Shown: positions 17,962 through 29,603 of the stretch, piece after piece
Layout of the letters: the number at the start of each line of letters is the position of its first letter
Position numbering within the stretch: position 1 is the stretch's first letter
NCBI RefSeq assembly: GCF_001952075.1
Contig: NZ_LXYU01000004.1
Location: forward strand, 186,001 to 250,000
DNA length: 64,000 nucleotides
Direction: 5' to 3'
DNA from: Ditibartonella apis
Lineage (GTDB): Bacteria; Pseudomonadota; Alphaproteobacteria; Rhizobiales; Rhizobiaceae
Program-made: the position numbers and the translations under genes
Notes under the pieces: generated by a model
Database searches by the model: none
What the model was told of the DNA's origin: nothing
Seen by the model: the letters and a program-made list of their open reading frames with translations, nothing else

Positions 17962-18327
17962 ATGACCGATCTGATAAGTTCTTATTTGCCAGTATTGATT
18001 TTTATAATCGTGTCGGCGTTGATCGCCGGTATACTGTTGATAATGCCTTATATTGTGGCTTATCGTTCTCCCGATCCGGAAAAACTTTCAGCATATGAGT
18101 GCGGATTTAATTCCTTTGATGACGCACGTATGAAGTTTGATATTAGATTTTATCTGGTTTCCATTCTGTTTATTATTTTCGACTTAGAAGTTGCGTTTCT
18201 ATTTCCTTGGGCTGTGTCATTCGATGCGGTCGGTATGTTCGGTTTTGTTTCTATGTTGGTGTTTTTGGCTGTATTGACCGTCGGCTTTATTTATGAGTGG
18301 AAAAAAGGAGCACTTGAATGGGATTGA
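17962..18327 (+). CDS. nuoA: NADH-quinone oxidoreductase subunit A
   Basis: NuoA is a three-helix membrane subunit of respiratory complex I, lying at the junction of the membrane and peripheral arms. The 121 residues have helix 1 near 8-30, the conserved loop [22 protein letters not shown] with the Cys of the quinone-entry loop, and two further helices ending EWKKGALEW. It opens the nuoA-N operon and overlaps nuoB by 10 bases. Length and motifs are normal. Confidence 0.96.
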   Translation: MTDLISSYLPVLIFIIVSALIAGILLIMPYIVAYRSPDPEKLSAYECGFNSFDDARMKFDIRFYLVSILFIIFDLEVAFLFPWAVSFDAVGMFGFVSMLVFLAVLTVGFIYEWKKGALEWD

Positions 18328-18899
18328 TTCATGACAATTCGACACTGGTTGCTCCCAAACCAAAAGGTATTATAGACCCGAATACGGGGAAATTGATCGG
18401 TTCGGATGACGAATTTTTCAATAATATCAGCGGTGAACTTTCGGATAAAGGTTTTTTGGTAACCTCTGTAGATGCACTTGTTACCTGGGCACGTACCGGT
18501 TCGTTGATGTGGATGAGCTTTGGCCTTGCGTGTTGCGCGATCGAGTTAATGCAATGCTCGATGCCGCATTATGATAATGAACGTTTTGGTTACGCTCCAC
18601 GCGCCTCACCGCGCCAATCAGATGTGATGATGGTGGCAGGAACCTTGACAAACAAAATGGCACCGGCGTTACGTAAGGTTTACGACCAGATGCCTGAACC
18701 TCGCTACGTTATTTCTATGGGCTCATGCGCCAATGGAGGAGGGTATTATCATTACTCGTATTCTGTTGTACGCGGATGTGATCGTATAGTGCCAGTTGAT
18801 ATCTATATTCCTGGTTGTCCTCCAACGGCAGAAGCTCTCCTTTATGGAGTTTTGTTGCTACAAAAAAAGATACGTCGCACCGGTTCTATTGAACGGTGA
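18318..18899 (+). CDS. nuoB: NADH-quinone oxidoreductase subunit B
   Basis: NuoB carries the terminal iron-sulfur cluster N2 that passes electrons to quinone. The 193 residues show the tandem Cys motif [11 protein letters not shown], the third Cys in [18 protein letters not shown] and the fourth in [13 protein letters not shown], which together bind the 4Fe-4S cluster. The N-terminal 30 residues are variable, as in rhizobial homologues. It overlaps both nuoA (10 bases) and the longest nuoC frame. All ligands are present. Confidence 0.97.
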   Translation: MGLIHDNSTLVAPKPKGIIDPNTGKLIGSDDEFFNNISGELSDKGFLVTSVDALVTWARTGSLMWMSFGLACCAIELMQCSMPHYDNERFGYAPRASPRQSDVMMVAGTLTNKMAPALRKVYDQMPEPRYVISMGSCANGGGYYHYSYSVVRGCDRIVPVDIYIPGCPPTAEALLYGVLLLQKKIRRTGSIER

Positions 18900-18913
18900 G
18901 GGGAGAGCAAGTG

Positions 18914-19525
18914 ATGAATAGTGAAGCGCTTAAGGAATTGCAGTCTTATCTCGCAGAACGGTTGGAGAGCGTAATTGATGAGTCTGTTTTTGCTTATAAT
19001 GAATTGACGGTTGTAGCTAAACTTGACGCCATTATTGATGTCCTTTCTTTCCTTAAGGATGATTCACATTGTCAGTTTGTCGGTCTTGTCGACATTTGCG
19101 GTGTTGATTTTCCCGAGAGGGAAAAACGTTTCGACGTCGTTTATCATTTATTGTCTCCTCGTCATAATTTACGTTTGCGCGTTAAAGTACGCACCGACGA
19201 AGATACTCCTGTACCTTCTGCGTGCAGTGTTTATCCGGGGGCGGAATGGTATGAGAGAGAAGCTTACGACATGTATGGCATCTTGTTTTCGGGTCATCCG
19301 GATTTGCGGCGTATTTTAACGGATTACGGCTTTGAAGGACACCCTTTACGCAAGGATTTTCCGACGTCCGGTTTTGTCGAATGTAGATATGACAATGAAT
19401 TAAAACGGGTTATTTATGAGCCGGTTGTGCTTCGTCAGGAAATGCGAAATTTTGATTTCATGTCGCCTTGGGAAGGGACAGACTATGTATTGCCGGGCGA
19501 CGAGAAGGCCGGGGGAATAAAATGA
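18914..19525 (+). CDS. nuoC: NADH-quinone oxidoreductase subunit C
   Basis: NuoC is a peripheral-arm subunit that packs against NuoD. A GTG at 18896 would overlap nuoB, but GGGGAG at 18900-18905 points to ATG 18914 ([10 protein letters not shown]), giving 203 residues. The family signature [37 protein letters not shown] is complete. It is separate from nuoD here, unlike the NuoCD fusion of enterobacteria, and about 100 bases separate the two genes. Confidence 0.95.
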   Translation: MNSEALKELQSYLAERLESVIDESVFAYNELTVVAKLDAIIDVLSFLKDDSHCQFVGLVDICGVDFPEREKRFDVVYHLLSPRHNLRLRVKVRTDEDTPVPSACSVYPGAEWYEREAYDMYGILFSGHPDLRRILTDYGFEGHPLRKDFPTSGFVECRYDNELKRVIYEPVVLRQEMRNFDFMSPWEGTDYVLPGDEKAGGIK

Positions 19526-19633
19526 AATTGCAGACGTGTTTTCCGGACATAAATAGTCGTGATTTTGGTCGAAAACCTATTACTGTAATTGACTGGGTAG
19601 TTGTTGAATTGCAGCAAGGCAAAGGAGCGGGTC

Positions 19634-20824
19634 GTGGCTGAGGTCAATGTCCGTAATTTCAATATAAATTTTGGTCCGCAACATCCTGCTGCGCACGGTG
19701 TTTTGCGTATGGTGCTGGAGCTTGATGGAGAAATAGTCGAACGCGTCGATCCGCATATCGGGCTTCTTCATCGTGGCACCGAAAAGCTGATGGAAACAAA
19801 AACCTATTTGCAAGCGACGCCATATCTTGATCGGTTGGACTATGTTGCTCCAATGAATCAGGAGCACGCGTTTGTGCTTGCAGTCGAAAAATTGCTTGGT
19901 ATTGAAGTTCCAAAGCGCGGTCAGCTTATTCGTGTACTTTTTTCGGAAATCGGTCGTATTCTCAATCATTTGTTGAATGTCACGACGCAGGCTATGGATG
20001 TTGGTGCTTTGACGCCGCCGCTCTGGGGGTTCGAACAGCGCGAAAAACTTATGATTTTTTATGAGCGCGCCTGTGGAGCAAGGTTGCACGCAAATTATTT
20101 TCGTCCTGGTGGGGTGCATCAGGATTTACCGGAAAAACTCGTTGAAGATATCGGAAATTTTATTGATCCTTTTCTAGTCGCTTTGGATAAGCTTGATGCT
20201 CTTGTTACGCCGAACCGTATTTTTAAACAACGCAATGTCGACATCGGTGTAGTCAAGATTGAAGATGCATGGGTGCGTGGATTTTCAGGTGTGATGATCC
20301 GGAGTGCCGGTGTTCCGTGGGATTTGCGGAAGAGTCAACCCTATGAATGCTATGACGAAATGGACTTTGATATTCCGGTGGGGAAAAATGGCGATTGTTA
20401 TGATCGTTATTTGATCCGTATGGAAGAAATGCGCCAGTCTGCACGTATTATGCGTCAATGTGTAGAACGTTTGTTAAGCACTGAAAAAGACGGTCCGGTT
20501 TTGGCGGAAGATCATAAAGTTACACCGCCCAGAAGAGCGGCAATGAAAAGTTCAATGGAGTCTCTTATCCATCATTTCAAACTTTATTCTGAGGGTTTTC
20601 ATGTCCCCGCGGGTGAGGTCTATGCTGCAGTAGAGGCACCTAAAGGTGAATTTGGCGTGTACCTTGTTTCGGAAGGTAAAAATAAGCCTTATCGTGTGAA
20701 ATTACGTGCGCCTGGTTATGCGCATTTGCAAGCGATGGACTTTTTAACTCGTGGACATATGCTTGCGGATGTTACAGCAATCTTGGGTTCTATTGATATT
20801 GTTTTCGGGGAGGTCGATCGCTGA
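19634..20824 (+). CDS. nuoD: NADH-quinone oxidoreductase subunit D
   Basis: NuoD, the 49-kDa-type subunit, forms the quinone-binding pocket with NuoB. AAGGAG at 19622-19627 lies 6-7 bases before the GTG at 19634 (reads [22 protein letters not shown]), so this start is preferred over the longer frame; 396 residues is the usual size. [26 protein letters not shown] and the C-terminal [23 protein letters not shown] are all family marks, and the quinone-pocket His of GPQHPAAHG is present. It overlaps nuoE by one base. Confidence 0.97.
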   Translation: MAEVNVRNFNINFGPQHPAAHGVLRMVLELDGEIVERVDPHIGLLHRGTEKLMETKTYLQATPYLDRLDYVAPMNQEHAFVLAVEKLLGIEVPKRGQLIRVLFSEIGRILNHLLNVTTQAMDVGALTPPLWGFEQREKLMIFYERACGARLHANYFRPGGVHQDLPEKLVEDIGNFIDPFLVALDKLDALVTPNRIFKQRNVDIGVVKIEDAWVRGFSGVMIRSAGVPWDLRKSQPYECYDEMDFDIPVGKNGDCYDRYLIRMEEMRQSARIMRQCVERLLSTEKDGPVLAEDHKVTPPRRAAMKSSMESLIHHFKLYSEGFHVPAGEVYAAVEAPKGEFGVYLVSEGKNKPYRVKLRAPGYAHLQAMDFLTRGHMLADVTAILGSIDIVFGEVDR

Positions 20825-21483
20825 TGACTGTGCGCCGTCTTGCCAATGAAGCCGTCCAACCTGCTTCTTTTTCCTTTAATAAGGAGAACTTGAAATGGGC
20901 AGAGAAGACTATTGCCAAATATCCTGAGGGACGGCAAAGGTCTGCTGTTATTCCGTTATTGATGCGCGCTCAGGAGCAAGAAGGATGGGTGACTCGTGCA
21001 GCAATAGAATATGTCGCGGATATGCTTTCAATGGCATATATTCGGGTTTTGGAAATAGCGACGTTCTATACGCAGTTCCAACTCAAACCTGTTGGTACAA
21101 AGGCGCATGTTCAAGTTTGCGGAACAACACCCTGCATGTTGAGAGGTGCCGGAGAACTGATCAAAGTTTGTAAAAACAAGATCAATGAAGCGCCGTTTGA
21201 AACCAACAAAGATGGTACGCTTTCCTGGGAAGAGGTTGAATGTTTGGGCGCTTGTGCAAATGCACCAATGGTTATGATCTTCAAGGATACTTATGAAGAT
21301 TTAACACCGGAACGTCTGGAAGAAATCATTGATGCATTCGAGGCAGGCAAGGGTTCGTCTATTCCGGTTGGCCCGCAAAATGGTCGAAAAACATCCGAGC
21401 CGATTACGGGACTTACTTCATTGTTGGATGGTGACCAGAAAACAACAAAGAGGAAATCGTCCGCAAAAAAAGCGGAGGAGTGA
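20824..21483 (+). CDS. nuoE: NADH-quinone oxidoreductase subunit E
   Basis: NuoE is the 24-kDa-type thioredoxin-fold subunit carrying the 2Fe-2S cluster N1a next to the NADH site. The cluster ligands are in [12 protein letters not shown] (two Cys) and [11 protein letters not shown] (two Cys). The first 170 residues form the standard domain, and about 45 extra C-terminal residues are Lys/Ser/Glu-rich, a variable tail typical of rhizobial NuoE. The start overlaps the nuoD stop. A gap of 102 bases precedes nuoF. Confidence 0.96.
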   Translation: MTVRRLANEAVQPASFSFNKENLKWAEKTIAKYPEGRQRSAVIPLLMRAQEQEGWVTRAAIEYVADMLSMAYIRVLEIATFYTQFQLKPVGTKAHVQVCGTTPCMLRGAGELIKVCKNKINEAPFETNKDGTLSWEEVECLGACANAPMVMIFKDTYEDLTPERLEEIIDAFEAGKGSSIPVGPQNGRKTSEPITGLTSLLDGDQKTTKRKSSAKKAEE

Positions 21484-21585
21484 GTTATTGCTTGAGGTTA
21501 AACTGAGATAGTGAATTAGGAAGACTATTAATAAATCAGTTTAAAAAAGTTGAGTAACGTATTGAAACAAAGGAAAAGGTGAGAA

Positions 21586-22893
21586 ATGCTGGCTGATAGT
21601 GATCGCATCTTCACCAATATATACGGTTTAAAGGACAAGTCTCTTAAAGGCGCGATGTCTCGTGGCTGTTGGGATGGTACAAAAGCCATTCTTGAAAAAG
21701 GACGCGACTGGATTATCAACGAGATGAAAGCATCCGGTTTGCGTGGGAGAGGTGGTGCCGGTTTCCCGACAGGCATGAAATGGTCGTTCATGCCTAAACA
21801 GGATGATGGGCGTCCGCACTATCTGGTTGTCAACGCAGATGAGTCAGAGCCGGGTACCTGCAAGGATCGCGAAATATTGCGTCACGATCCTCATACCTTG
21901 ATTGAAGGATGCGTAATTGCAACCTTCGCTATGGGGGCGCATACTGCGTTTATTTACGTGCGCGGTGAATATATCCGCGAACGCGAGGCCTTACAGGCAG
22001 CAATTGATGAATGCTATGATGCCGGGCTTCTCGGTAAAAAAACAAAACATGGTCATGCTTGCGATATTATCGTTCACCATGGCGCAGGTGCCTACATTTG
22101 CGGTGAAGAAACGGCACTTCTTGAAAGTCTGGAAGGTAAGAAAGGCCAACCGCGTCTGAAGCCACCTTTTCCTGCCAATATGGGCGTTTACGGCTGCCCC
22201 ACAACGGTGAACAATGTTGAATCAATTGCAGTTTCACCGACGATTTTGCGTCGCGGGGCGTCGTGGTTCTCTTCTTTCGGCAGGCCTAACAATGTCGGGA
22301 CGAAGTTGTTTATGTTCTCCGGACATGTCAATACACCATGCGTTGTAGAAGAGAGCTTGGGACTAACCTTTCGCGAATTGATAGAAAAACACGCTGGCGG
22401 AATTCGCGGCGGTTGGGATAATCTTTTGGCAGTTATTCCGGGTGGTGCATCCTGCCCCGTTGTTCCGGGCGAGAAAATGCCTGAAGCAATCATGGATTTT
22501 GACGGCATGAAAGCCATAGGTTCATCGTTTGGTACCGGTGGCGCAATTGTGATGGATAAATCAACAGATATTATCAAGGCGATCTGGCGTATTTCCGCAT
22601 TCTTCAAACATGAAAGTTGCGGACAATGCACACCGTGCCGTGAGGGTACCGGCTGGATGATGCGGCTTTTGGGACGTATGGTTGAGGGCAGGGCACAAAA
22701 GCGTGAAATTGACCTTTTGTTCGATGTTTCAAAACATGTTGAAGGACATACGATTTGTGCTTTGGGCGATGCTGCGGCTTGGCCGGTTCAAGCGTTGATC
22801 AGAAATTTCCGTCCGGAAATTGAAAAACGCATTGATGATTATACTCGTAATGCTGTTCAAAGTAAGAATATTGCTTTGGAAGCAGCCGAATAA
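21586..22893 (+). CDS. nuoF: NADH-quinone oxidoreductase subunit F
   Basis: NuoF is the NADH-oxidising subunit with FMN and the 4Fe-4S cluster N3. The 435-residue product has the nucleotide-binding [16 protein letters not shown], the FMN region [13 protein letters not shown] and the acidic [15 protein letters not shown]. The cluster motif [12 protein letters not shown] is followed by the fourth Cys in [14 protein letters not shown]. The length is normal. A ribosome site AAGG lies in the short stretch before ATG 21586. Confidence 0.97.
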   Translation: MLADSDRIFTNIYGLKDKSLKGAMSRGCWDGTKAILEKGRDWIINEMKASGLRGRGGAGFPTGMKWSFMPKQDDGRPHYLVVNADESEPGTCKDREILRHDPHTLIEGCVIATFAMGAHTAFIYVRGEYIREREALQAAIDECYDAGLLGKKTKHGHACDIIVHHGAGAYICGEETALLESLEGKKGQPRLKPPFPANMGVYGCPTTVNNVESIAVSPTILRRGASWFSSFGRPNNVGTKLFMFSGHVNTPCVVEESLGLTFRELIEKHAGGIRGGWDNLLAVIPGGASCPVVPGEKMPEAIMDFDGMKAIGSSFGTGGAIVMDKSTDIIKAIWRISAFFKHESCGQCTPCREGTGWMMRLLGRMVEGRAQKREIDLLFDVSKHVEGHTICALGDAAAWPVQALIRNFRPEIEKRIDDYTRNAVQSKNIALEAAE

Positions 22894-22946
22894 AAGACAG
22901 ATTGAAGTTTTAAGGTTAAGCGGTTTTTCCGCGGACTGGAATAACA

Positions 22947-25016
22947 ATGGCGAAGATCAAAATTAACGGAAAAGAGATCGAAGTACCGGATCACTATACG
23001 CTTCTTCAGGCTGCAGAGGCAGCAGGCGCAGAAGTTCCACGGTTCTGCTTTCACGAACGTCTTTCGGTCGCTGGCAATTGCCGCATGTGCCTTGTTGAAG
23101 TGAAGGGGGGACCGCCCAAGCCAACAGCATCCTGCGCGATGGGTGTCCGCGATTTGCGTCCGGGTCCTAATGGCGAACCACCGGAAATGTTTACCAATAC
23201 ACCGATGGTAAAAAAAGCTCGTGAAGGAGTTATGGAATTTCTCCTTATCAATCACCCGCTTGATTGTCCTATTTGTGATCAGGGTGGCGAATGTGACCTG
23301 CAAGATCAGGCCATGGCTTATGGTCATGATTTTTCGCGTTATAAAGAGGATAAGCGGGCCGTCGAAAACAAGTACATTGGTCCTTTGGTTAAAACGGTGA
23401 TGAATCGTTGTATTCACTGTACAAGATGTGTTCGTTTTACGACAGAAGTTGCCGGTATATCCGAACTCGGATTAATAGGACGTGGTGAAGACGCGGAGAT
23501 TACAACCTATCTTCAACAGGCAATGACGTCCGAATTGCAGGGCAATGTCATTGATCTTTGTCCTGTCGGCGCATTGACATCTCGCCCTTACGCATTTCAT
23601 GCTCGTCCGTGGGAACTCACAAAGACGGAAACGATTGATGTAATGGACGCATTGGGCAGTGCCATTCGTGTAGATACGCGTGGTCGTGAAGTCATGCGTA
23701 TTATGCCCCGTGTCAACGATGATATTAACGAGGAGTGGATTTCGGATAAAACCCGCTTTATTTGGGATGGTTTGCGTACTCAGCGGCTTGACCGGCCTTA
23801 TGTTCGTAAAGGCGGAAAATTGGTTGAGGCAAGTTGGACCGAGGCATTTTCGGCAATAAAATCGGCTATCGATTTTGCGTCGCATGATAAGATCGGTGCT
23901 GTTGCAGGAGATTTTGCTACCGTCGAAGAGATGTATGCACTGAAACTGCTGTTGAAATCGCTAGGTTCGTCAGCTGTTGATTGTCGGCAGGACGGAAGTG
24001 TTTCCTCAAGCGTGACGGGGCGTTCTTCATATATTTTCAATCCGACAATTGCCGGCATTGAAGATGCTGATGCATTGTTGATCATTGGCTCCAATCCGCG
24101 ATTTGAGGCGGCCGTAATGAATGCGAGAATCCGCAAGCGTGAACGGCAAGGCAATTTCCCGATTGGTCTTATCGGAGACAAGTTGGACTTGCGTTATCCT
24201 TACACCTATCTTGGTGCAGGCTCTGATACGCTATCGCAATTGCTTGGTGGTAAGAACGAGTTTTTCGAAGTTTTGAAAAAAGCTGAAAAACCGTTAATTC
24301 TAGTCGGACAAGCTGCATTGGTAGGTCAAAACGGCGAAGCAATATTGAAGGCGATCTCAAAGCTTTGTGACGAAGTCGGAGCACTGTCGGATACATGGAA
24401 CGGTTTGGGTATTTTGCAAACCGCAGCGTCACGTGTTGGTGGGCTGGATATCGGTTTTTCATCCAATCTTGGCGCTGACGATATCGTCAAGTCATCCGAG
24501 GTGTTATTCCTTCTTGGAGCAGACGAGATAAATCTTGATCAAAAGAAAGGATTTGTCATCTATATCGGTAGCCATGGTGACAATGGTGCGCAAAACGCCG
24601 ATGTCATTTTGCCAGCTTCGGCCTATACGGAAAAATCAGGTATTTATGTCAATACCGAGGGCCGTGTGCAGATGACTGCGCGTGCTGCATTCGCACCAGG
24701 CGAAGCCAAGGATGATTGGGCGATTATCAGAGCCTTATCAGAAGTTCTGGAACATAAGTTGCCGTTTGATTCACTTGCTGACTTACGCAAAAACCTGTTC
24801 GAAAATTATCCGCATATGGCCAATATAAACGCCATCAAAGCGGGTGATTACAAAGAGGTAGAAAAGCTAGGTTCGCATCCTGTCAAACTTGGCAAGCAAG
24901 TTTTTTCGTCTTTGATAAAAGATTTTTATTTGACTAACCCTATTGCCCGCGCGTCGGCGGTAATGGCTGAGTGTTCAGCCCTTGCAAAAGCTCGACTGAC
25001 AGAAGCGGCAGAATGA
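22947..25016 (+). CDS. nuoG: NADH-quinone oxidoreductase subunit G
   Basis: NuoG is the large iron-sulfur subunit that carries electrons along the peripheral arm. Its 689 residues begin with a ferredoxin-like 2Fe-2S domain (PRFCFHERLSVAGNCRMCLVEV and TASCAMG). A His-Cys cluster motif follows (HPLDCPICDQGGECDLQDQ), then a 4Fe-4S motif NRCIHCTRCVRF with a distal CPVGAL, and then the molybdopterin-oxidoreductase-like domain. This shorter, mitochondria-like form lacks the extra N7 cluster insertion of E. coli NuoG as far as I can see. The position between nuoF and nuoH is standard. Confidence 0.97.
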   Translation: MAKIKINGKEIEVPDHYTLLQAAEAAGAEVPRFCFHERLSVAGNCRMCLVEVKGGPPKPTASCAMGVRDLRPGPNGEPPEMFTNTPMVKKAREGVMEFLLINHPLDCPICDQGGECDLQDQAMAYGHDFSRYKEDKRAVENKYIGPLVKTVMNRCIHCTRCVRFTTEVAGISELGLIGRGEDAEITTYLQQAMTSELQGNVIDLCPVGALTSRPYAFHARPWELTKTETIDVMDALGSAIRVDTRGREVMRIMPRVNDDINEEWISDKTRFIWDGLRTQRLDRPYVRKGGKLVEASWTEAFSAIKSAIDFASHDKIGAVAGDFATVEEMYALKLLLKSLGSSAVDCRQDGSVSSSVTGRSSYIFNPTIAGIEDADALLIIGSNPRFEAAVMNARIRKRERQGNFPIGLIGDKLDLRYPYTYLGAGSDTLSQLLGGKNEFFEVLKKAEKPLILVGQAALVGQNGEAILKAISKLCDEVGALSDTWNGLGILQTAASRVGGLDIGFSSNLGADDIVKSSEVLFLLGADEINLDQKKGFVIYIGSHGDNGAQNADVILPASAYTEKSGIYVNTEGRVQMTARAAFAPGEAKDDWAIIRALSEVLEHKLPFDSLADLRKNLFENYPHMANINAIKAGDYKEVEKLGSHPVKLGKQVFSSLIKDFYLTNPIARASAVMAECSALAKARLTEAAE

Positions 25017-25040
25017 AAGTAGAGAGGAAAAATAAAGACA

Positions 25041-26087
25041 ATGGGTGATTTCTTTATGACCTGGCTGCTTCCCCTGCTGATTATTGTCGGCAAAGCGCTG
25101 CTACTTTTGGTGGTTTTATTGATTATCATTGCCTATCTGCTTTATGCAGATAGAAAAATCTGGGCAGCAGTCCAGTTGCGTCGGGGTCCAAATGTTGTCG
25201 GGCCTTGGGGGCTGTTCCAGTCATTTGCAGACTTGATCAAGTTCGTCGTCAAGGAGCCAATTATCCCGGCAGGCGCAAATAAGGGTGTATTTTTGCTTGC
25301 ACCTTTTATTTCTTCAACATTGGCATTGTCTGCTTGGGCAGTGGTGCCGGTCAGTGAAGGTTGGGCAGTTGCAAGTTTAAACATCGGGCTATTGTATATT
25401 TTGGCTATATCATCCCTTGAAGTTTATGGCGTTATCATGGGGGGATGGGCTTCCAACTCGAAATATCCTTTTCTTGGCGCTTTGCGTTCGACTGCCCAGA
25501 TGGTTTCGTATGAGGTTTCGATAGGCTTCGTTCTGGTTACCGTCATTCTGGTGAGTGGTTCACTTGATCTGACAACTATTGTCAATGGTCAGAAAGCCGG
25601 CCTTGGTACAAATATCGGATTGCCGTTCAATACATTCCTTGATTGGAATTGGTTGGCGCTGTTTCCGATGTTCATCATCTTCTTCATCTCTGCCTTGGCT
25701 GAGACCAATCGTCCACCGTTCGATCTGGTTGAAGCAGAATCCGAACTTGTTGCCGGCCATATGATTGAATATTCCTCGACGCCTTATATGCTGTTCTTCC
25801 TTGGCGAATATGTAGCAATCGTGCTTATGTGCGCATTGACTACAATTCTTTTCCTTGGTGGTTGGCTGCCTCCGCTTGATGTTTGGTGGCTCAATTGGGT
25901 TCCGGGAATTATCTGGTTTGTATTGAAGGTTTGCTTCGTTTTCTTCTGGTTCGCCATGGTTAAAGCATTCGTTCCCCGTTATCGCTACGACCAGTTGATG
26001 AGATTGGGATGGAAAGTATTTCTTCCGATTTCATTGGCAATGGTGGTTATTACGGCGGCCTATTTGAAATTCGTAAGTTTTAGTTGA
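25041..26087 (+). CDS. nuoH: NADH-quinone oxidoreductase subunit H
   Basis: NuoH is the eight-helix membrane subunit that contacts the peripheral arm and forms the quinone entry tunnel. In 348 residues I see [34 protein letters not shown] and the acidic loop [29 protein letters not shown], both nearly invariant, and the late [16 protein letters not shown]. The start at ATG 25041 (MGDFFMTW) gives the usual length. The stop lies just before the nuoI start. Confidence 0.97.
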   Translation: MGDFFMTWLLPLLIIVGKALLLLVVLLIIIAYLLYADRKIWAAVQLRRGPNVVGPWGLFQSFADLIKFVVKEPIIPAGANKGVFLLAPFISSTLALSAWAVVPVSEGWAVASLNIGLLYILAISSLEVYGVIMGGWASNSKYPFLGALRSTAQMVSYEVSIGFVLVTVILVSGSLDLTTIVNGQKAGLGTNIGLPFNTFLDWNWLALFPMFIIFFISALAETNRPPFDLVEAESELVAGHMIEYSSTPYMLFFLGEYVAIVLMCALTTILFLGGWLPPLDVWWLNWVPGIIWFVLKVCFVFFWFAMVKAFVPRYRYDQLMRLGWKVFLPISLAMVVITAAYLKFVSFS

Positions 26088-26098
26088 GGGTGAGGAAT

Positions 26099-26590
26099 AT
26101 GTCTGGTCTTTTTCAAGCAGCCAAGTCACTTCTTCTGATAGAATTCTGGAGTGCATTCTGGCTTTCCATGCGCCAGTTCGTCGCTCCGAAGCCGACGATC
26201 AACTATCCTTACGAAAAGGGAGTCGTATCTCCACGGTTTCGTGGCGAACATGCTTTGCGCCGTTATCCTAATGGTGAAGAGCGTTGCATTGCTTGCAAGC
26301 TTTGCGAGGCTATCTGTCCGGCACAGGCAATTACTATCGAGGCTGGTCCTCGTCGTAATGATGGTACACGCCGGACAGTGCGTTACGATATTGATATGGT
26401 TAAATGTATTTACTGCGGGTTTTGTCAGGAAGCTTGTCCGGTGGAAGCTATTGTTGAAGGACCGAACTTCGAATTTGCGACTGAAACCCGGGAGGAGCTT
26501 TATTATGACAAAGAAAAATTACTTTCGAATGGTGATCGTTGGGAACGTGAAATAGCAAGAAATATTGCTATGGACGCACCCTATCGGTGA
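26099..26590 (+). CDS. nuoI: NADH-quinone oxidoreductase subunit I
   Basis: NuoI is a ferredoxin-like subunit with two 4Fe-4S clusters (N6a and N6b). The motifs [18 protein letters not shown] and [18 protein letters not shown] carry the eight Cys ligands. The frame opens upstream at 26084, overlapping nuoH, but the family N-terminus ([13 protein letters not shown]) begins at ATG 26099, preceded by GAGG; this gives 163 residues. About 100 bases follow before nuoJ. Confidence 0.96.
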   Translation: MSGLFQAAKSLLLIEFWSAFWLSMRQFVAPKPTINYPYEKGVVSPRFRGEHALRRYPNGEERCIACKLCEAICPAQAITIEAGPRRNDGTRRTVRYDIDMVKCIYCGFCQEACPVEAIVEGPNFEFATETREELYYDKEKLLSNGDRWEREIARNIAMDAPYR

Positions 26591-26689
26591 GTTTGGAAAA
26601 ATCTTGCAGTTGCGTTCATTGACGCGACAAAATTTAAATCGGCGTAAATATTTTGCGTCAACGTGTTTGGTTTAACTTAGGGGAAACCA

Positions 26690-27310
26690 ATGTTAACAGG
26701 TATAGCAGCGGCATTCTTTTATTTGTTCGCTTTCATTATGCTGGCAAGCGCAGTTCTGGTCGTTGCCGCGCGTAATCCGGTGCATTCGGTCTTGTTCTTA
26801 ATTCTGGCATTTTTTAATGCGGCAGCGTTGTTTATCCTGACCGGTGCGGAATTTCTTGGTCTAATTCTGCTGGTTGTTTATGTGGGTGCGGTTGCTGTTT
26901 TATTCTTGTTCGTCGTAATGATGCTTGATGTGGATTTCGCCGAGCTTAAAAGAGGTGCGCTGAAATATGCACCGATTGGCGCTTTGATCGGAATAATTAT
27001 CGCTGTCGAATTGATAGTCGTTTTTGCAAGTTCGCATTTTTCACCGAACTTGGCCGAGCACGTAACCGAGCCGATGCCGAGTTTAGCGGAACGTACAAAT
27101 ACGCAGGCGTTGGGTGATATCCTCTATACCGATTACGTTTTCTACTTCCAGCTTGCCGGGCTCGTTTTGCTCGTGGCAATGATCGGAGCGATCGTTTTGA
27201 CATTACATCATCGCTCGGGCGTAAAAAGGCAGTCGATTGCAAAACAAGTTGCGCGGATGCCCGAAGATACACTCGAAATTAAAAAAGTTGAATCTGGTAA
27301 AGGTATTTAA
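26690..27310 (+). CDS. nuoJ: NADH-quinone oxidoreductase subunit J
   Basis: NuoJ is a five-helix membrane subunit of complex I. The 206 residues include [31 protein letters not shown] and the conserved [29 protein letters not shown], which contains the pi-bulge helix involved in coupling. The hydrophilic C-terminus of about 35 residues is variable. An AGGGG ribosome site precedes ATG 26690. Confidence 0.95.
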   Translation: MLTGIAAAFFYLFAFIMLASAVLVVAARNPVHSVLFLILAFFNAAALFILTGAEFLGLILLVVYVGAVAVLFLFVVMMLDVDFAELKRGALKYAPIGALIGIIIAVELIVVFASSHFSPNLAEHVTEPMPSLAERTNTQALGDILYTDYVFYFQLAGLVLLVAMIGAIVLTLHHRSGVKRQSIAKQVARMPEDTLEIKKVESGKGI

Positions 27311-27323
27311 CGGGAAGAATAAT

Positions 27324-27632
27324 ATGCACATTGAAATTGCTCACTATCTGACCGTTTCTGCATTGTTGTTCACAATTGGTGTCTTTGGCATTTTTCTGAA
27401 CAGAAAAAACGTCATTATTATTTTGATGTCGATTGAGCTCATATTGCTTTCAGTCAATTTGAATTTTGTGGCCTTCTCTTCGGTTTTACACGACCTCGTA
27501 GGGCAAGTATTTGCGCTTTTTGTGTTAACCGTCGCCGCAGCGGAAGCCGCGATCGGCTTGGCTATTCTGGTTGTATTCTATCGTAATCGCGGTTCGATTG
27601 CGGTTGAAGATGTTAACGTGATGAAAGGCTGA
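27324..27632 (+). CDS. nuoK: NADH-quinone oxidoreductase subunit K
   Basis: NuoK is a small three-helix antiporter-like subunit with two membrane-buried glutamates on the proton path. In 102 residues the sequence reads [23 protein letters not shown], then [20 protein letters not shown] (first Glu) and [24 protein letters not shown] (second Glu). The frame is open further upstream into nuoJ, but GGGAAG at 27312-27317 supports ATG 27324. It is 6 bases from nuoL. Confidence 0.97.
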   Translation: MHIEIAHYLTVSALLFTIGVFGIFLNRKNVIIILMSIELILLSVNLNFVAFSSVLHDLVGQVFALFVLTVAAAEAAIGLAILVVFYRNRGSIAVEDVNVMKG

Positions 27633-27638
27633 CGCGTT

Positions 27639-29603
27639 ATGTTTTACGCTATTGTCTTCCTACCGATTCTGGGCTTTTTTATTGCCGGATTAGGTGGAAA
27701 AACGTTGGGTGCTCGCGCCGCCGAACTCGTTACTTGCACCTTTATGGTTATCGTTGCTATTTTGTCATGGATAGCGTTTTTCGATATAGCCTTGGGGACA
27801 GGTAAAACTGTTGATATACCGATCTTTCATTGGATTTTGGTCGGAGGATTGCAGTTTGACTGGGCACTTCATATTGATGCTCTCACAGCTGTTATGTTGA
27901 TTGTCGTCAATTCAGTATCGGCATTGGTTCATATATATTCGATCGGATATATGCATTCCGATCCCTCTCGCCCAAGATTTTTTGCCTATCTGTCGTTTTT
28001 CACCTTCATGATGTTGATGCTTGTAACCTCGAACAACCTTGTGCAGTTGTTCTTCGGGTGGGAAGGTGTTGGCCTTGCGTCATATCTGCTCATCGGCTTC
28101 TGGTACCAACGGCCTTCTGCATGTGCTGCGGCAATCAAGGCATTTGTGGTCAACAGGGTAGGTGATTTCGGGTTCCTTATCGGTGTCTTTAGCATTTTTG
28201 TCCTGTTCAAATCAGTTAATTTCAACACGATTTTTGCAAGAGCGGCCGATCCGAGTTTCGTCGAACATATGACTTTCCTGAGTTGGCCGGTTAACGGCGA
28301 TACAGCGATAACAGTTGCTTGTATTTTCCTGTTTATCGGTGCAATGGCTAAATCAGCCCAGTTTTTCCTGCATACGTGGTTGCCGGACGCTATGGAAGGC
28401 CCGACGCCCGTTTCTGCACTTATTCACGCGGCAACGATGGTTACAGCCGGTATCTTTATGGTATCCCGTATGTCGCCGATTTTCGAACTTGCACCCACCA
28501 CACAGACACTTATCGTTATAATCGGAGCTACAACAGCATTTTTTGCTGCTACTGTCGGGTTGGTACAAAACGATATCAAGAAGGTCATTGCCTATTCTAC
28601 ATGCTCCCAACTTGGATATATGTTCGTTGCTCTGGGTGTCGGTGCATATAGTGCCGGTGTATTCCACCTCTTCACACACGCATTTTTCAAGGCGCTGCTG
28701 TTCCTCGGAGCAGGTTCCGTTATTCATGCGGTCTCAGACGAACAGGACATGCGCAAGATGGGTGGGCTAAGGAAATATATTCCGACAACTTACTGGATGA
28801 TGGTTATCGGGACATTGGCGCTTACGGGTGTGGGTATTCCCGGCACAGTCTTCGGTACGGCCGGTTTCTTCTCGAAAGATGGTATTATCGAAGCTGCATT
28901 TGCATCGCATAACGTGGCGAGCGGATATGCCTTCTGGCTTCTGGTTATTGCAGCACTCTTCACCAGTTTCTATTCCTGGCGTTTGATTTTTATGACTTTT
29001 CATGGAAAACCGCGGGCAACGGCCGACATCATGCATCACGTGCATGAATCGGGACCTGTGATGATTGTTCCGCTCATTATTTTGGCAATCGGTGCAATTT
29101 TCGCGGGTGTAATATTCCAACCGTATTTCTCTGGTGAACTCTATGATGCTTTCTGGAAAGGAGCATTGTTTACAGGATCTGAAAACCATATCCTGCATGC
29201 AGTTCACTCTGTTCCGGCATGGGTAAAATGGTCTCCATTTATTGTGATGGTTGTCGGTTTCGTATTGGCTTATCTCTTCTACATTGTTTCAACCGCAATA
29301 CCGAAAGCGTTGGCTAATGCGTTTCCTTTCCTTTACCGTTTTCTACTCAATAAATGGTACTTTGATGAACTCTATAACGTAGTGTTTGTCCGTTCCGCTT
29401 TTGCAATCGGTCGTTTCTTCTGGAAGGTCGGTGACGGAAAAATTATTGACGGCCTTGGCCCGAATGGCGTCGCGGCCCGTGTTGTAGACATAACCAATAA
29501 GGTGGTTCGTATGCAGACTGGGTATCTGTATCATTACGCATTTGCGATGCTGATCGGTATCGCTGCGCTCATCACCTGGATGATGATCGGGAGCTTAAAT
29601 TGA
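27639..29603 (+). CDS. nuoL: NADH-quinone oxidoreductase subunit L
   Basis: NuoL is the distal antiporter-like proton pump of complex I with the long lateral helix. The 654 residues contain the Mrp-like core [19 protein letters not shown] (key Glu), [35 protein letters not shown] (buried Lys and His) and [17 protein letters not shown]. The C-terminal part holds the lateral helix and the final transmembrane segment. It overlaps nuoM by one base. Length and motifs are as expected. Confidence 0.97.
   Translation: MFYAIVFLPILGFFIAGLGGKTLGARAAELVTCTFMVIVAILSWIAFFDIALGTGKTVDIPIFHWILVGGLQFDWALHIDALTAVMLIVVNSVSALVHIYSIGYMHSDPSRPRFFAYLSFFTFMMLMLVTSNNLVQLFFGWEGVGLASYLLIGFWYQRPSACAAAIKAFVVNRVGDFGFLIGVFSIFVLFKSVNFNTIFARAADPSFVEHMTFLSWPVNGDTAITVACIFLFIGAMAKSAQFFLHTWLPDAMEGPTPVSALIHAATMVTAGIFMVSRMSPIFELAPTTQTLIVIIGATTAFFAATVGLVQNDIKKVIAYSTCSQLGYMFVALGVGAYSAGVFHLFTHAFFKALLFLGAGSVIHAVSDEQDMRKMGGLRKYIPTTYWMMVIGTLALTGVGIPGTVFGTAGFFSKDGIIEAAFASHNVASGYAFWLLVIAALFTSFYSWRLIFMTFHGKPRATADIMHHVHESGPVMIVPLIILAIGAIFAGVIFQPYFSGELYDAFWKGALFTGSENHILHAVHSVPAWVKWSPFIVMVVGFVLAYLFYIVSTAIPKALANAFPFLYRFLLNKWYFDELYNVVFVRSAFAIGRFFWKVGDGKIIDGLGPNGVAARVVDITNKVVRMQTGYLYHYAFAMLIGIAALITWMMIGSLN

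Noticed and set aside
21484-21585. Possible small gene between nuoE and nuoF
   Set aside because: The 102 bases contain stops in all frames and only a ribosome site for nuoF.
22857-23417. 186-codon minus-strand ORF inside nuoG
   Set aside because: It is a shadow of the strongly conserved nuoG coding frame.
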